DNA of 64,000 bases. Source: Halobacillus salinarum. Its GTDB lineage: Bacteria > Bacillota > Bacilli > Bacillales > Halobacillaceae. The first letter of the stretch is position 1. Every line of letters begins with the position of its first letter. The notes beneath the pieces were generated by a model. It was not told the origin of the DNA, ran no database searches, and saw only the letters and a program-made list of their open reading frames with translations. Below are positions 51,641 through 60,042 of the stretch, one piece after another. The position numbers and the translations under genes were made by a program. The stretch is taken from NCBI RefSeq assembly GCF_022919095.1, contig NZ_CP095073.1:1798001-1862000 (forward strand), written 5' to 3'.

Positions 51641-52643
51641 GCTTATCTTGAGGGTAAGGCTTTGGTTTTCCGATAAAGTATCCTTGGCCATAGTCGATAT
51701 CGTGAGCTTTTAACCAGTTCCATTCCTCCATAGTTTCAATCCCTTCAGCAAGCACCTTAATATTCAAGGTTTGAGCGCGATCCATAACATTGTAAAGAAA
51801 TTTCTGGTTTGCTTCATCCTGATTACAATTACGTACATAGGAACGGTCAATTTTTAATATATCGGGCTGAATAAGGCTAAGCATGTCAAGTGTACTGTAG
51901 CCTGTCCCTACATCATCCAGAGCCACTTTCATTCCTGAGGCCTGATATGTATCAAGAATCGATTTTAAATGAGGTACATCGGTTATTTTTTCAGACTCAA
52001 CTACTTCGAACACTAAATCCTCTGGATTAACATTAAATTCTTTAACAATTTGAAACGTATGCTGAAGACAGAATTCCGGGACGTAAATCGTAGATGGGAG
52101 AAAATTGATAAACATTTTCTGTCCTTCTGAAAGATATTGGGCTTTTTTCTTTACAGCCGTCCGTCTTGCTTTTTGGTCGAGCATGGAGTGCAGGCCGGAG
52201 CGGTGGGCAAACGAAAACAACATACCTGGGTCAATATCCTTGTAGCTAGTGCGAAGCAATGCTTCGTACCCAAAGATTGAGTTTGACTTCATATCAAGAA
52301 TCGGCTGAAAGTAAGAAGTAAAATCAGACTGGTGAATAATCTCTGCGAGTTCAGGATGTTCTAATCGCTCAAAGAGATGACGGAGTGTTATCGGGAAAAT
52401 ATGGGCAGATGCATCAAGTACATAAATCCATTCCTCCGGCTCTTTTTTTGTGATTAATGATTTCAAAACGTTTTGAAGCTGTGTTTTTGTTTCGTATGTA
52501 ATGACCTTGGAGTTCTTCATTTCTGATAGAGCAGCCGAGCTGACAGCCACATCTCGGTCAAATAATGAGGGAAGATCAAAAAGTAATGCCCCGCTTTCAG
52601 GGATAGAAACAGCTGTTCCACAAAATTGACAGTCCACGCCCAT
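51627..52643 (-). CDS. EAL-domain cyclic-di-GMP phosphodiesterase
   Basis: A 338-residue protein. Residues about 95-335 form an EAL domain with the residues needed for activity: the EAL Glu in FGYEALLR (about residue 126), Asn in MFINFLPS, Glu in LVFEVVESE, the Asp pair in ALDDVGTGYS, Lys in ILKIDRSYV, and Gln in GQGYFIGKP. It should hydrolyse c-di-GMP to pGpG. The N-terminus (about 90 residues) has one CxxC (CQFCG) and no recognised sensor domain. It is absent from this position in the B. subtilis order I recall. The SD is GGAGGGG. Confidence 0.88.
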   Translation of the reverse strand: MGVDCQFCGTAVSIPESGALLFDLPSLFDRDVAVSSAALSEMKNSKVITYETKTQLQNVLKSLITKKEPEEWIYVLDASAHIFPITLRHLFERLEHPELAEIIHQSDFTSYFQPILDMKSNSIFGYEALLRTSYKDIDPGMLFSFAHRSGLHSMLDQKARRTAVKKKAQYLSEGQKMFINFLPSTIYVPEFCLQHTFQIVKEFNVNPEDLVFEVVESEKITDVPHLKSILDTYQASGMKVALDDVGTGYSTLDMLSLIQPDILKIDRSYVRNCNQDEANQKFLYNVMDRAQTLNIKVLAEGIETMEEWNWLKAHDIDYGQGYFIGKPKPYPQDKLIHP

Positions 52644-52731
52644 GAAATAACCCCTCCTTTATAAATAATAGTATAATATAGCAGGAGGTTTGTTGTATAA
52701 TATTATGGCAAAGTCATAGGAGAAATGTCGG

Positions 52732-53661
52732 ATGTATATTATAATTGTAAATCCGGAAGCAGGTCAAAAGTCAGCAGACAAACTGTTTCAAAAGATCCAA
52801 AAAGAACCCTTATTCAAAAGTAAAAACTGCCGCTCTTTTTACACATCATACAAGGGGCATGCAGAGAAGCTGACAAGGCAGCTCATAGAGATACATAAAG
52901 AAGTCCTCCAATGTGTAATCGTCATCGGAGGAGATGGGACCTTTCATGAAGTGATCAATGGCCTTAAAGAAAATCCTGAGTTTCCAGTTGCTTTTATCCC
53001 AGCAGGCTCAGGAAATGATTTCTCAAGAGGGATTTCAAGCAGTCAAGATGGAGTAGAGCTGTTTCGCAGCATTGTAGTGACTCCACAGATAATAAGGGTC
53101 AACCATGGCTCTTACCGGTTACAACAAAGCAGTCGTACTGGTAAAAGAGTGTTTGCGAACAGTATTGGGTTTGGTTTGGATGGAAAAGTTGTGGAAGTGG
53201 CAAATAACCCTTTATTTCGTAAATGGTTGAGGCGGTTTCACTTGAGTTCATTCCGTTATATTTTTGCCTTGCTTAAAGTCCTCCCAAAGTATAAACCTAT
53301 TCAGGTTGATTTGAAGATAGATGGCAGAAAATTATCGTTAGGAAAAGCTTCCCTCCTTTCTATTACCAACCACCCCTTTTACGGTAAGGGGATGAAAATT
53401 GCTCCAGGAGCACATATAATGAGCCCCCGCTTTAAAGTAGTGCTCATTAAGCCATTAAAAAAGTGGAAGCTGCTCATGTTTTTTCTGTTAGTTTTCACCG
53501 GACAGCATACGAAACTAAAAGAAGTGAGTCTAATGGATGCGGAATCAGTCGAAGTATTTTCCTCTTCGCCGCTTCCTTATCAAGCAGACGGTCAGCATGG
53601 AGCTACTTTTTATTGCAAAATCGATAAAGCAGAAGTGCCGCTTACAGTCATGAAGGGGTAA
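52732..53661 (+). CDS. ytlR: YtlR, diacylglycerol-kinase-family lipid kinase
   Basis: A 309-residue DgkB-like kinase: nucleotide loop VIVIGGDGTFHEVINGLKE, then IPAGSGNDFSRGI (GSGND), ANSIGFGLDGKVVEVAN and a C-terminal beta sandwich ending YQADGQHG. It phosphorylates a lipid or sphingoid-like alcohol; the exact substrate is unknown. It is transcribed upstream of ytmP in the same direction. Confidence 0.88.
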   Translation: MYIIIVNPEAGQKSADKLFQKIQKEPLFKSKNCRSFYTSYKGHAEKLTRQLIEIHKEVLQCVIVIGGDGTFHEVINGLKENPEFPVAFIPAGSGNDFSRGISSSQDGVELFRSIVVTPQIIRVNHGSYRLQQSSRTGKRVFANSIGFGLDGKVVEVANNPLFRKWLRRFHLSSFRYIFALLKVLPKYKPIQVDLKIDGRKLSLGKASLLSITNHPFYGKGMKIAPGAHIMSPRFKVVLIKPLKKWKLLMFFLLVFTGQHTKLKEVSLMDAESVEVFSSSPLPYQADGQHGATFYCKIDKAEVPLTVMKG

Positions 53662-53812
53662 CACTTCCTCTTGAAAGACATTTCATGAATAAGTTACTCT
53701 TATTTGTGGTACATCAACATTGGAATCTTTGATTATGGTTAATTGCTAAAATAGGATATAATAAGTTAGATAACTACGTGAGGTAATCACAAGAAGATTT
53801 GAGGAATTGAAG

Positions 53813-54619
53813 GTGAATTGGTTGGAGCATATACTTGGAGATAATTGGACAATTACCCCTGCAGGAGGGTCTACAGGAGAGGCTTACTATGCCCACACAG
53901 AGGGTAAACGTTTGTTCTTAAAGCGTAATTCCTCGCCATTTCTTGCTGTCCTTTCTGCCGAAGGAATCGTACCCAAGCTTGTTTGGACCAAACGACTGGA
54001 AAATGGCGACGTGATTACAGCACAGGAATGGCTGGAAGGTCAGGAATTAAATACAGAATCGATGAAGCATCCACGTGTAGCTGCTTTATTGAGTAAAATC
54101 CACCATTCTACGGAATTATTAGATATGCTCATGCGCTTAGGCAAGCATCCTTTAACTCCAGATGAAATATTAAGAGATCTTAAAGAGAATCAGAGAATCC
54201 TTGACCAGGTGGATCCAAGCATTGAAATTCATCAAGCGTTAAAGTTTCTTGAAAAACATGTGGTTGAAGTGCATCATGATGTCCAAGTGGTCTGTCATTG
54301 TGATACGAATCATAACAACTGGCTGCTCTCAAGTGATGATCAGTTGTATCTTATTGATTGGGATAATGCTATGGTTGCAGACCCTGCATTGGATTTGGGC
54401 ATGCTTCTACATACGTACATTCCTAAAGAAGACTGGAAACAATGGCTTGAGCAGTATGGGATTGTACCAGACGGGCACCTGTATGAACGGATGATCTGGT
54501 ATGCGGTTTCTCAAGCTCTTTCTTTTATTCAGTGGCATAAGATGCGTGGGGAATATGATGAGGCATCCATTCGTACCGAGTCTCTTAAAAGGTTAATGAT
54601 CCGTCAGGGAATCATATAA
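53813..54619 (+). CDS. ytmP: YtmP, aminoglycoside-phosphotransferase-fold protein
   Basis: A kinase-fold protein of 268 residues. The nucleotide-binding region begins ITPAGGSTGEAYYAHTEGKRLFLKRN; the catalytic loop reads VVCHCDTNHNNWLL, with Asp in place of the usual HGD, and the metal site is LYLIDWDNAMVADPALDLGMLL. The substrate is unknown; the choline kinase/APH family phosphorylates small alcohols. GTG at 53813 has GAGGA 7 nt upstream; TTG at 53807 and 53822 are alternatives. A strong terminator follows. Confidence 0.85.
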   Translation: MNWLEHILGDNWTITPAGGSTGEAYYAHTEGKRLFLKRNSSPFLAVLSAEGIVPKLVWTKRLENGDVITAQEWLEGQELNTESMKHPRVAALLSKIHHSTELLDMLMRLGKHPLTPDEILRDLKENQRILDQVDPSIEIHQALKFLEKHVVEVHHDVQVVCHCDTNHNNWLLSSDDQLYLIDWDNAMVADPALDLGMLLHTYIPKEDWKQWLEQYGIVPDGHLYERMIWYAVSQALSFIQWHKMRGEYDEASIRTESLKRLMIRQGII

Positions 54620-54653
54620 AAAAACGTTGCTGAGCAGTCAGCAACGTTTTTTT
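54617..54653. terminator. bidirectional terminator downstream of ytmP
   Basis: AAACGTTGCTGA / TCAGCAACGTTT stem with a 4-nt loop, T7 on the plus side and A8 on the other. It also faces the small minus-strand ORF. Confidence 0.92.
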
Positions 54654-54666
54654 ATCTAGTATAGGA

Positions 54667-54828
54667 TTATTGGGAGGCTGGGGAATATCTCAATTTTTTC
54701 TCCCGTACTTCTGAACTTGTTTTCTCTGATAGTTTTTCTAAAGGGTAGACGAATAGAGCATATCCTGCAAATAGAAAAGAAAAAATGGCCAGTACGGTAA
54801 TCTCAAATATTCCGGTTATCAATTTCAT
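54667..54828 (-). CDS. predicted 53-residue membrane peptide
   Basis: An open frame from the ATG at 54828 encodes MKLITGIFEITVLAIFSFLF, a strong hydrophobic helix, then AGYALFVYPLEKLSEKTSSEV and a basic tail. A GGGAG motif lies about 12 nt upstream, rather far, so the start could be different. It sits between ytmP and trmB, where B. subtilis has ytzH, but it does not resemble YtzH as I recall it. The shared terminator on the minus strand supports a real transcript. Confidence 0.5.
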   Translation of the reverse strand: MKLITGIFEITVLAIFSFLFAGYALFVYPLEKLSEKTSSEVREKKLRYSPASQ

Positions 54829-55091
54829 TCAGATTATTCACTCCCATAATTTATAATTTCACACGGTTATTATCATAATGCAGGAAACGCTTACATACCA
54901 ACGAGCTGTTTTAGACATTACTCCTCATTACCCGGCTTCCTGATGGATTGAATGAACATATCTCCCGTATAAGTACTTATAAGTCTATATAGGACTATAT
55001 CGTTACGTATTCTTTTGATTTTATAAAAAATTTTTATCTTAAAGGAATTCATGGTACTATTTTTAACGAAACGAAGGAGGAATAGATTTAC

Positions 55092-55736
55092 ATGCGTTTA
55101 AGAAATAAACCCTGGGCAGACGATTTCATGAAGGAAAATAACCATATAGTTGTTCAAGATCCTTTTTCCGTAAGAGGAAAGTGGAAGCAGTTATACGAAA
55201 AACAACAAAACCCTTTGCATTTAGAAATAGGAACTGGCAAAGGCGGGTTTATTTCGGGAATGGGAAAGCAGCATCCGGAATTAAATTTTGTCGGTGTCGA
55301 AATCGTGAAAAGTGTCATCGTAGGAGCTCTTAAAAAAGTCATCGACGCAGAAGTTTCTAATGTCAGACTGGTAAATGAGAACGCGAAAGACTTACGGGAA
55401 CTATTCTCTGAGAATGAAATTGACCATGTTTATCTCAACTTCTCAGATCCTTGGCCCAAAAATCGTCATGAAAAAAGAAGACTCACTTTTTCTACCTTTC
55501 TAGAACAGTATGAAGAAATTCTAATCCCTAATGGAGAACTTACTCTTAAAACAGACAATCGTGGTTTCTTTGAATATTCTCTTATCAGCTTTTCCAATTA
55601 TGGGATGACTTTGGAAGATGTGTCTCTTGATTTACACGCCGATGAGGATCCATTAAATGTGGCAACAGAATACGAAGAAAAATTCAAAGCGAAGGGTCAG
55701 CCTATTTATCGATGCCGGGCAAGGTTCTCAAGCTGA
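55092..55736 (+). CDS. trmB: tRNA (guanine-N7-)-methyltransferase TrmB
   Basis: A 214-residue methyltransferase that makes m7G46 in tRNA. The N-terminus MRLRNKPWADDFMKENNHIV, the SAM motif LEIGTGKGGFISGMGKQHP, and the catalytic NFSDPWPKNRHEKRRLT are diagnostic. The AAGGAGG SD precedes the ATG. It matches YtmQ in the B. subtilis order. Confidence 0.96.
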   Translation: MRLRNKPWADDFMKENNHIVVQDPFSVRGKWKQLYEKQQNPLHLEIGTGKGGFISGMGKQHPELNFVGVEIVKSVIVGALKKVIDAEVSNVRLVNENAKDLRELFSENEIDHVYLNFSDPWPKNRHEKRRLTFSTFLEQYEEILIPNGELTLKTDNRGFFEYSLISFSNYGMTLEDVSLDLHADEDPLNVATEYEEKFKAKGQPIYRCRARFSS

Positions 55737-55794
55737 TAGCGTTTTCACTCTATGATAAACTATGGTTATAGTTTGAAAAGGGAGGCTTTGGATT

Positions 55795-56649
55795 GTGGAA
55801 ACTCTAACCATTGGGAGAGCCAAATTAACTTGGCTAAATGGCGGGGTCACCCATATGGACGGAGGTGCGATGTTTGGTGTCGTACCTAAACCATTGTGGA
55901 GCAGGAAGTACCCTGTCAATGATAAAAATCAGATTGAACTGAGGACAGATCCAATCGTATTAGAATTGGATGGAAAGAAACTATTAATTGATTCCGGTAT
56001 AGGTAATGAAAAGCTAAATGATAAACAAAAGAGAAACTTCGGAGTATTGGAAGAAGCACGTTTAGACGATTCTCTTCGGCAGATAAGTCTGACGCACGAG
56101 GAGATTGATGGTGTGTTGATGACTCACCTTCATTTTGATCATGCCTGCGGGTTGACTAAATGGGAGAATGGTGAACTGGTTCCTGCTTTTCCTAATGCGA
56201 AAGTTTATACGAGTAAAATCGAATGGGATGAAATGAAAAATCCTAATATGCGGTCAAAGAATACTTATTGGGAAAGTAATTGGAAGCCTGTGGAGCATTT
56301 AGTTCATACTTTTGATGAATCCATTGAAATTCTTCCGGGATTGCAAATGATCCACACGAGTGGGCACAGTAATGGACATTCCATTCTCTTGTTTGAGGAT
56401 GGGGAAGATGTCTTTATGCATATGGCCGACCTTATGCCGACTCATGCCCATCAAAATGTCTTATGGGCCCTTGCTTATGATGATTACCCAGTCACTTCAG
56501 TCCATGAGAAAGAAAAATGGATGAAGTATGGATATGATCGAGAAGCTTGGTACGTTTTCTATCACGATGCCCATTATCGTGCTTTGAGATTTAATACAAA
56601 AGGTGAAGTTGTCTCACAAATCGATCGCAAGTCTTACTCTTATGAATAG
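55795..56649 (+). CDS. ytnP: YtnP, metallo-beta-lactamase-fold lactonase
   Basis: A 284-residue MBL-fold hydrolase. The metal motif HLHFDHACG, the further His in IHTSGHSNGHSILLF and Asp/His in MHMADLMPTHAHQ complete the two-metal site. YtnP of B. subtilis degrades N-acyl-homoserine-lactone-type signals and interferes with Streptomyces signalling; this homologue probably shares the activity. It starts with GTG behind GGGAGG. Confidence 0.9.
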   Translation: METLTIGRAKLTWLNGGVTHMDGGAMFGVVPKPLWSRKYPVNDKNQIELRTDPIVLELDGKKLLIDSGIGNEKLNDKQKRNFGVLEEARLDDSLRQISLTHEEIDGVLMTHLHFDHACGLTKWENGELVPAFPNAKVYTSKIEWDEMKNPNMRSKNTYWESNWKPVEHLVHTFDESIEILPGLQMIHTSGHSNGHSILLFEDGEDVFMHMADLMPTHAHQNVLWALAYDDYPVTSVHEKEKWMKYGYDREAWYVFYHDAHYRALRFNTKGEVVSQIDRKSYSYE

Positions 56650-56686
56650 GGAAGTTTAATTTCATAACTTGGCCAATGAATGTAAA

Positions 56687-56725
56687 GAAAACCCCTTTGC
56701 TTTTCAAAAAAGCAAAGGGGTTTTC
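56687..56725. terminator. bidirectional terminator between ytnP and ytzB
   Basis: AAAACCCCTTTGCTT / AAGCAAAGGGGTTTT, a 15-bp stem with a short loop, flanked by T-rich sequence. Confidence 0.9.
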
Positions 56726-56727
56726 TA

Positions 56728-57045
56728 TTATGCGTTAGCTTCTGCTACATCAACAATGGTGCCCGTTTCAGAATCAATAAAAAATTCATATTGAGAGGTT
56801 TCGCCATCTTCATTTTTGGAAATGCCTCCGCGGTAGACCTCGTAGTTAATCCCATTTTTATTCAACTCTTCAGGTTTCATATAAATCCAGGATCCGCTGA
56901 TAGGACCTTGTTTTTTGAAAGCTTCCTTTGCAATTTTTAATGCTTTTTCAGGTGTAACCCCTTGCTTATTGCCTACTTGTTCTTTTACTACATATCCAGC
57001 CAGTGCCCCTACACCCGCTGCAATTGCAACTTTTTTCCAATTCAT
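56728..57045 (-). CDS. ytzB: YtzB, PepSY-domain membrane or secreted protein
   Basis: A 105-residue protein: N-terminal hydrophobic helix (MNWKKVAIAAGVGALAGYVV), then a PepSY domain (ITPEKALKIAKEAFKKQGPISGSW, YEVYRGGISKNEDGETSQYEFFIDSETGTIVDV). PepSY domains inhibit or modulate secreted peptidases. Position beside ytnP and ytoP is as in B. subtilis. Confidence 0.88.
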   Translation of the reverse strand: MNWKKVAIAAGVGALAGYVVKEQVGNKQGVTPEKALKIAKEAFKKQGPISGSWIYMKPEELNKNGINYEVYRGGISKNEDGETSQYEFFIDSETGTIVDVAEANA

Positions 57046-57195
57046 CTAGCAATCACCTCACATCAATATTCTAATTTTCAGTATACTAAATATTCCCGTT
57101 AAAAGGAAATTAAAACTTTGAAACCTGAATTGTAGAAACGTTTTCAAAGATTCGTTAAAATAAGAGAATAGGGAAAATAAAAGGAGTTGTACATA

Positions 57196-58262
57196 ATGAA
57201 TCAAGAAACAAAAAACTTATTCAGGACGCTTACTGAACTGCCTGGTACTGCAGGAAATGAACATAAAGTGCGGCAGTTCATGAGGCAGGAACTGGAGAAA
57301 TATTCAGACGAACTGATTCAAGACCGCTTAGGGGAGTTTTTGGAGTTAAGAAAGGAAAAGGTCCGAAAGTTATGGTAGCGGGACATATGGATGAGGTCGG
57401 CTTTATGGTCACTCAAATTACGGATAACGGAATGCTTCGTTTTCAAACACTTGGTGGCTGGTGGAATCAGGTTATGCTTGCTCAGCGGGTCCAAGTTATG
57501 ACAGAAACGGGTCCTGTGGTAGGAGTGATAGGATCGATCCCTCCCCATAACCTGACACCGGAGCAGAGAAAGAAACCAATGGAGATTAAAAATATGCTGA
57601 TTGATATTGGTGCAGACGATCGTGAAGATGCGGAAGCGATTGGAATTATTCCTGGACAGCAGATCGTACCTATCTGTCCGTTCACTCCGATGGCAAATGA
57701 GAAGAAGATTCTAGCTAAAGCCTGGGATAATAGGTATGGCTGCGGGCTTGCCATCGAACTTCTTAAAGAACTGAAAGATACTTCCCTGCCTAATGAACTT
57801 TATTCTGGAGCAACTGTGCAGGAAGAAGTTGGCCTTAGAGGCGCACAGGTCGCGGCTAATATGATTAATCCTGACATCTTTTACGCTCTTGATGCTTCCC
57901 CGGCAAATGATATGAGCGGGGATAAGAAGGAATTTGGCCAATTAGGTAAAGGAGCCCTTTTGAGAATATTGGATAGATCAATGGTCACTCACCCGGGAAT
58001 TCGAGATTTTATTTTAGATACTGCAGAGTCTCACGATATCCCTTATCAGTACTTCATTTCCCAGGGGGGGACAGATGCCGGACGCGTGCATATTTCCAAT
58101 AATGGTGTTCCATCTGCAGTAGTGGGTATCTGCTCACGCTACATCCACACTTCATCTTCTATCATCCATGTGGATGATTATGCGGCAGCTAAAGAACTTC
58201 TCGTTCATTTGGTGAAGAATACAGATGAGAATACAGTCGAAATGATCAGAAAGAATGGCTGA
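57196..58262 (+). pseudogene. ytoP: ytoP, M42 family aminopeptidase, frameshifted near the 5' end
   Basis: A co-catalytic metallo-aminopeptidase. After [24 protein letters not shown] the frame goes wrong at DRLGEFLEL and stops at 57378. The remainder is intact: [52 protein letters not shown], and [11 protein letters not shown]. Adding one G to the G4 run at 57331-57334 gives [25 protein letters not shown], an uninterrupted protein of about 355 residues. AAGGAG is 9 nt before the ATG at 57196. Confidence 0.9.
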
Positions 58263-58263
58263 T

Positions 58264-58306
58264 CACAAAGTCACGCAAGGCTAATTTTAGTTTGCGTGAC
58301 TTTGTG
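58264..58306 (+). terminator. hairpin downstream of ytoP
   Basis: A perfect 15-bp stem (CACAAAGTCACGCAA / TTGCGTGACTTTGTG) with a 13-nt loop. No T tract follows, so it may be a 3'-end stabiliser or weak terminator. Confidence 0.55.
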
Positions 58307-58353
58307 CTATGATGGAGAGAAAGTGAAAGAAAGAAGAAAGGTGTAGCCAATAA

Positions 58354-58854
58354 ATGAATGTCTATATAGGGTCCCAAAACCCAACAAAAAAAGCAGCGGT
58401 CAAGAGTGAATTTCCGGAAGACGAAATCATTGGAGTCGATGTGGAATCAAAAGTCTCCGCCCAGCCCTTCTCTGACGAAGAAACGTTGGAAGGAGCTATC
58501 AATCGGGCTAGAGAGTGTGCAGCGATGAAAAAAGCTGATCTTGGAATTGGCTTAGAAGGTGGAGTTATGGAGATTGGAGAGGATCTGTACCTCTGCAATT
58601 GGGGCGCTCTTATTGATCATAGAGAAAACCTCTATACTGCGAGTGGAGCTCGAATAAGATTGCCGGATGAGATAAAAAAAGAACTGGAAAAAGGGCTCGA
58701 ATTAGGTGAAGTGATGGATCGTTATACGGCTAAACAAAATGTTCGAAAAAATGAAGGAGCCATCGGTATTTTTACCAATGGCGCAATAATTCGTGAAGAG
58801 ATGTTCCAGCACATTGTAAGGCTGCTAAAAGGGCAGTGGGAATTTGACCGTTAA
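58354..58854 (+). CDS. DUF84 family inosine/xanthosine triphosphatase-like protein
   Basis: A 166-residue protein of the YjjX/DUF84 family: N-terminal VYIGSQNPTKKAAVKSEF (nucleotide-binding), SDEETLEGAINRARECA, and LGIGLEGGVMEIGEDLYLCNW. Family members hydrolyse non-canonical ITP and XTP. The gene follows ytoP and converges on ytoQ. Confidence 0.85.
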   Translation: MNVYIGSQNPTKKAAVKSEFPEDEIIGVDVESKVSAQPFSDEETLEGAINRARECAAMKKADLGIGLEGGVMEIGEDLYLCNWGALIDHRENLYTASGARIRLPDEIKKELEKGLELGEVMDRYTAKQNVRKNEGAIGIFTNGAIIREEMFQHIVRLLKGQWEFDR

Positions 58855-58861
58855 ATTTTGT

Positions 58862-58894
58862 CCTCGCTTCGTTATTCATGAAGCGGGGTTTTTT
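58862..58894 (+). terminator. terminator of the DUF84 gene
   Basis: CCTCGCTTC / GAAGCGGGG stem followed by T6. It overlaps the ytoQ stop codon. Confidence 0.85.
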
Positions 58895-59333
58895 ATTCGT
58901 AAATATATGAAAGTACATCGATGGCTTGATCGTATGTTTCAACTGTCACATTAGCCTGGTTTGATAATTCTTTTAGAGGGTGGATTAACGACTCCGGACG
59001 TATCAATATCAGGGGTTTACGAAGCTGAATGGCTGCGCTGGCATCCATAGCTGTATTCCATTGCTTATAGTTTTCTCCGAATAAAGCAATCACTGCATCA
59101 GACTTTTGTAACAAGACTTGGGTCCTGAAGTTATTGATACTGGAAGCTGCATCATCTCTGAACAATTTGCCTGGCTGTTCCCCCAGGATATCCTCTCCAA
59201 TGCTGTCAGATCTTTCATGAACGGTCTGTGGGCCCACAAACTCAATAGGAAGATCTCTTTTTGCAGCTTCTTGTTTGATCGTCTCCCGCCAATCATCGTG
59301 AATCTGCCCAGCTAAGTACACGGTTAACTCCAT
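58893..59333 (-). CDS. ytoQ: YtoQ family protein
   Basis: A 146-residue protein: MELTVYLAGQIHDDWRETIKQEA, FVGPQTVHERSDSIGEDILGEQP, SDAVIALFGENYKQWNTAMDASAAIQLRKPLILI. The pattern is like nucleoside 2-deoxyribosyltransferase folds (DxGSD-like acidic sites), but the function is uncharacterised. The frame extends to 59375, but AAGGAGGAATACT precedes the ATG at 59333. Confidence 0.88.
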   Translation of the reverse strand: MELTVYLAGQIHDDWRETIKQEAAKRDLPIEFVGPQTVHERSDSIGEDILGEQPGKLFRDDAASSINNFRTQVLLQKSDAVIALFGENYKQWNTAMDASAAIQLRKPLILIRPESLIHPLKELSNQANVTVETYDQAIDVLSYIYE

Positions 59334-59483
59334 AGTATTCCTCCTTGTATCCGTATTCATTATTAGTATGGACAACAGAATAGTCGTTTGTCTAGAAATG
59401 TGATTACGTATTTGCCCTTGCTAAAATTATAAACCATAGTATCATATGGGAGGGATAGTGATGAATCATGGAGGATTATCAAT

Positions 59484-60011
59484 ATGAATAAATTTACTAA
59501 AGTAGGGATTATGCTGCTTGGAGTGCTTTTTTTATTAAATGGGTGCGGCCTGTTCAAATCGGAAGAGGATATGTTAAAAGACACAAACGAGAAGGTGAAG
59601 AAAGCTTTCTTCGCTGAGCCATTACATAGAAATAAAGATACTGACCATTTATCTATGTATTTACCTAAAGACATGACCGTCTCTGAAACAGAAAAAAATA
59701 ATATTGTTCTTACAAAAGGAAACAACCAGACCATTATCATTTTTTATAATTCGATGGAAGACAAGTCAAGCCAGCTGAATTATCAGGCTGCTAAGAAAAA
59801 GCAAGACCGCCTGCTGCTGAATACTTATGATAAGGACGATCGATTTGGCTATTTGTTAGTTACAATAGCGAAGGACGATCAATATGAAATACAGGTAGGA
59901 GTGGGTGGAGCAAAACTTACAACGATGACGAAAAAAGGAGATATGGAAGAGGATGCCGAAGAAATGATGAAGATCGCGCAATCTATTCAATATAGCAATC
60001 CCAATAAATAA
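59484..60011 (+). CDS. lipoprotein of unknown function
   Basis: A 175-residue lipoprotein with signal peptide and lipobox FLLNGC (Cys21). The mature part is hydrophilic and mixed alpha/beta (SMYLPKDMTVSETEKNNIVLTKGNNQTIIIFYNSMEDKS; VTIAKDDQYEIQVGVGGAKL). No known domain is recognised. It lies between ytoQ and a chemoreceptor gene and has its own terminator. The SD is GGAGG. Confidence 0.82.
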   Translation: MNKFTKVGIMLLGVLFLLNGCGLFKSEEDMLKDTNEKVKKAFFAEPLHRNKDTDHLSMYLPKDMTVSETEKNNIVLTKGNNQTIIIFYNSMEDKSSQLNYQAAKKKQDRLLLNTYDKDDRFGYLLVTIAKDDQYEIQVGVGGAKLTTMTKKGDMEEDAEEMMKIAQSIQYSNPNK

Positions 60012-60042
60012 GAATCCGGGCATCTGCCCGGATTCTTTTTTT
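60010..60042. terminator. terminator between the lipoprotein and the chemoreceptor
   Basis: AAGAATCCGGG / CCCGGATTCTT, an 11-bp stem followed by T7. The chemoreceptor gene converges on it. Confidence 0.88.
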
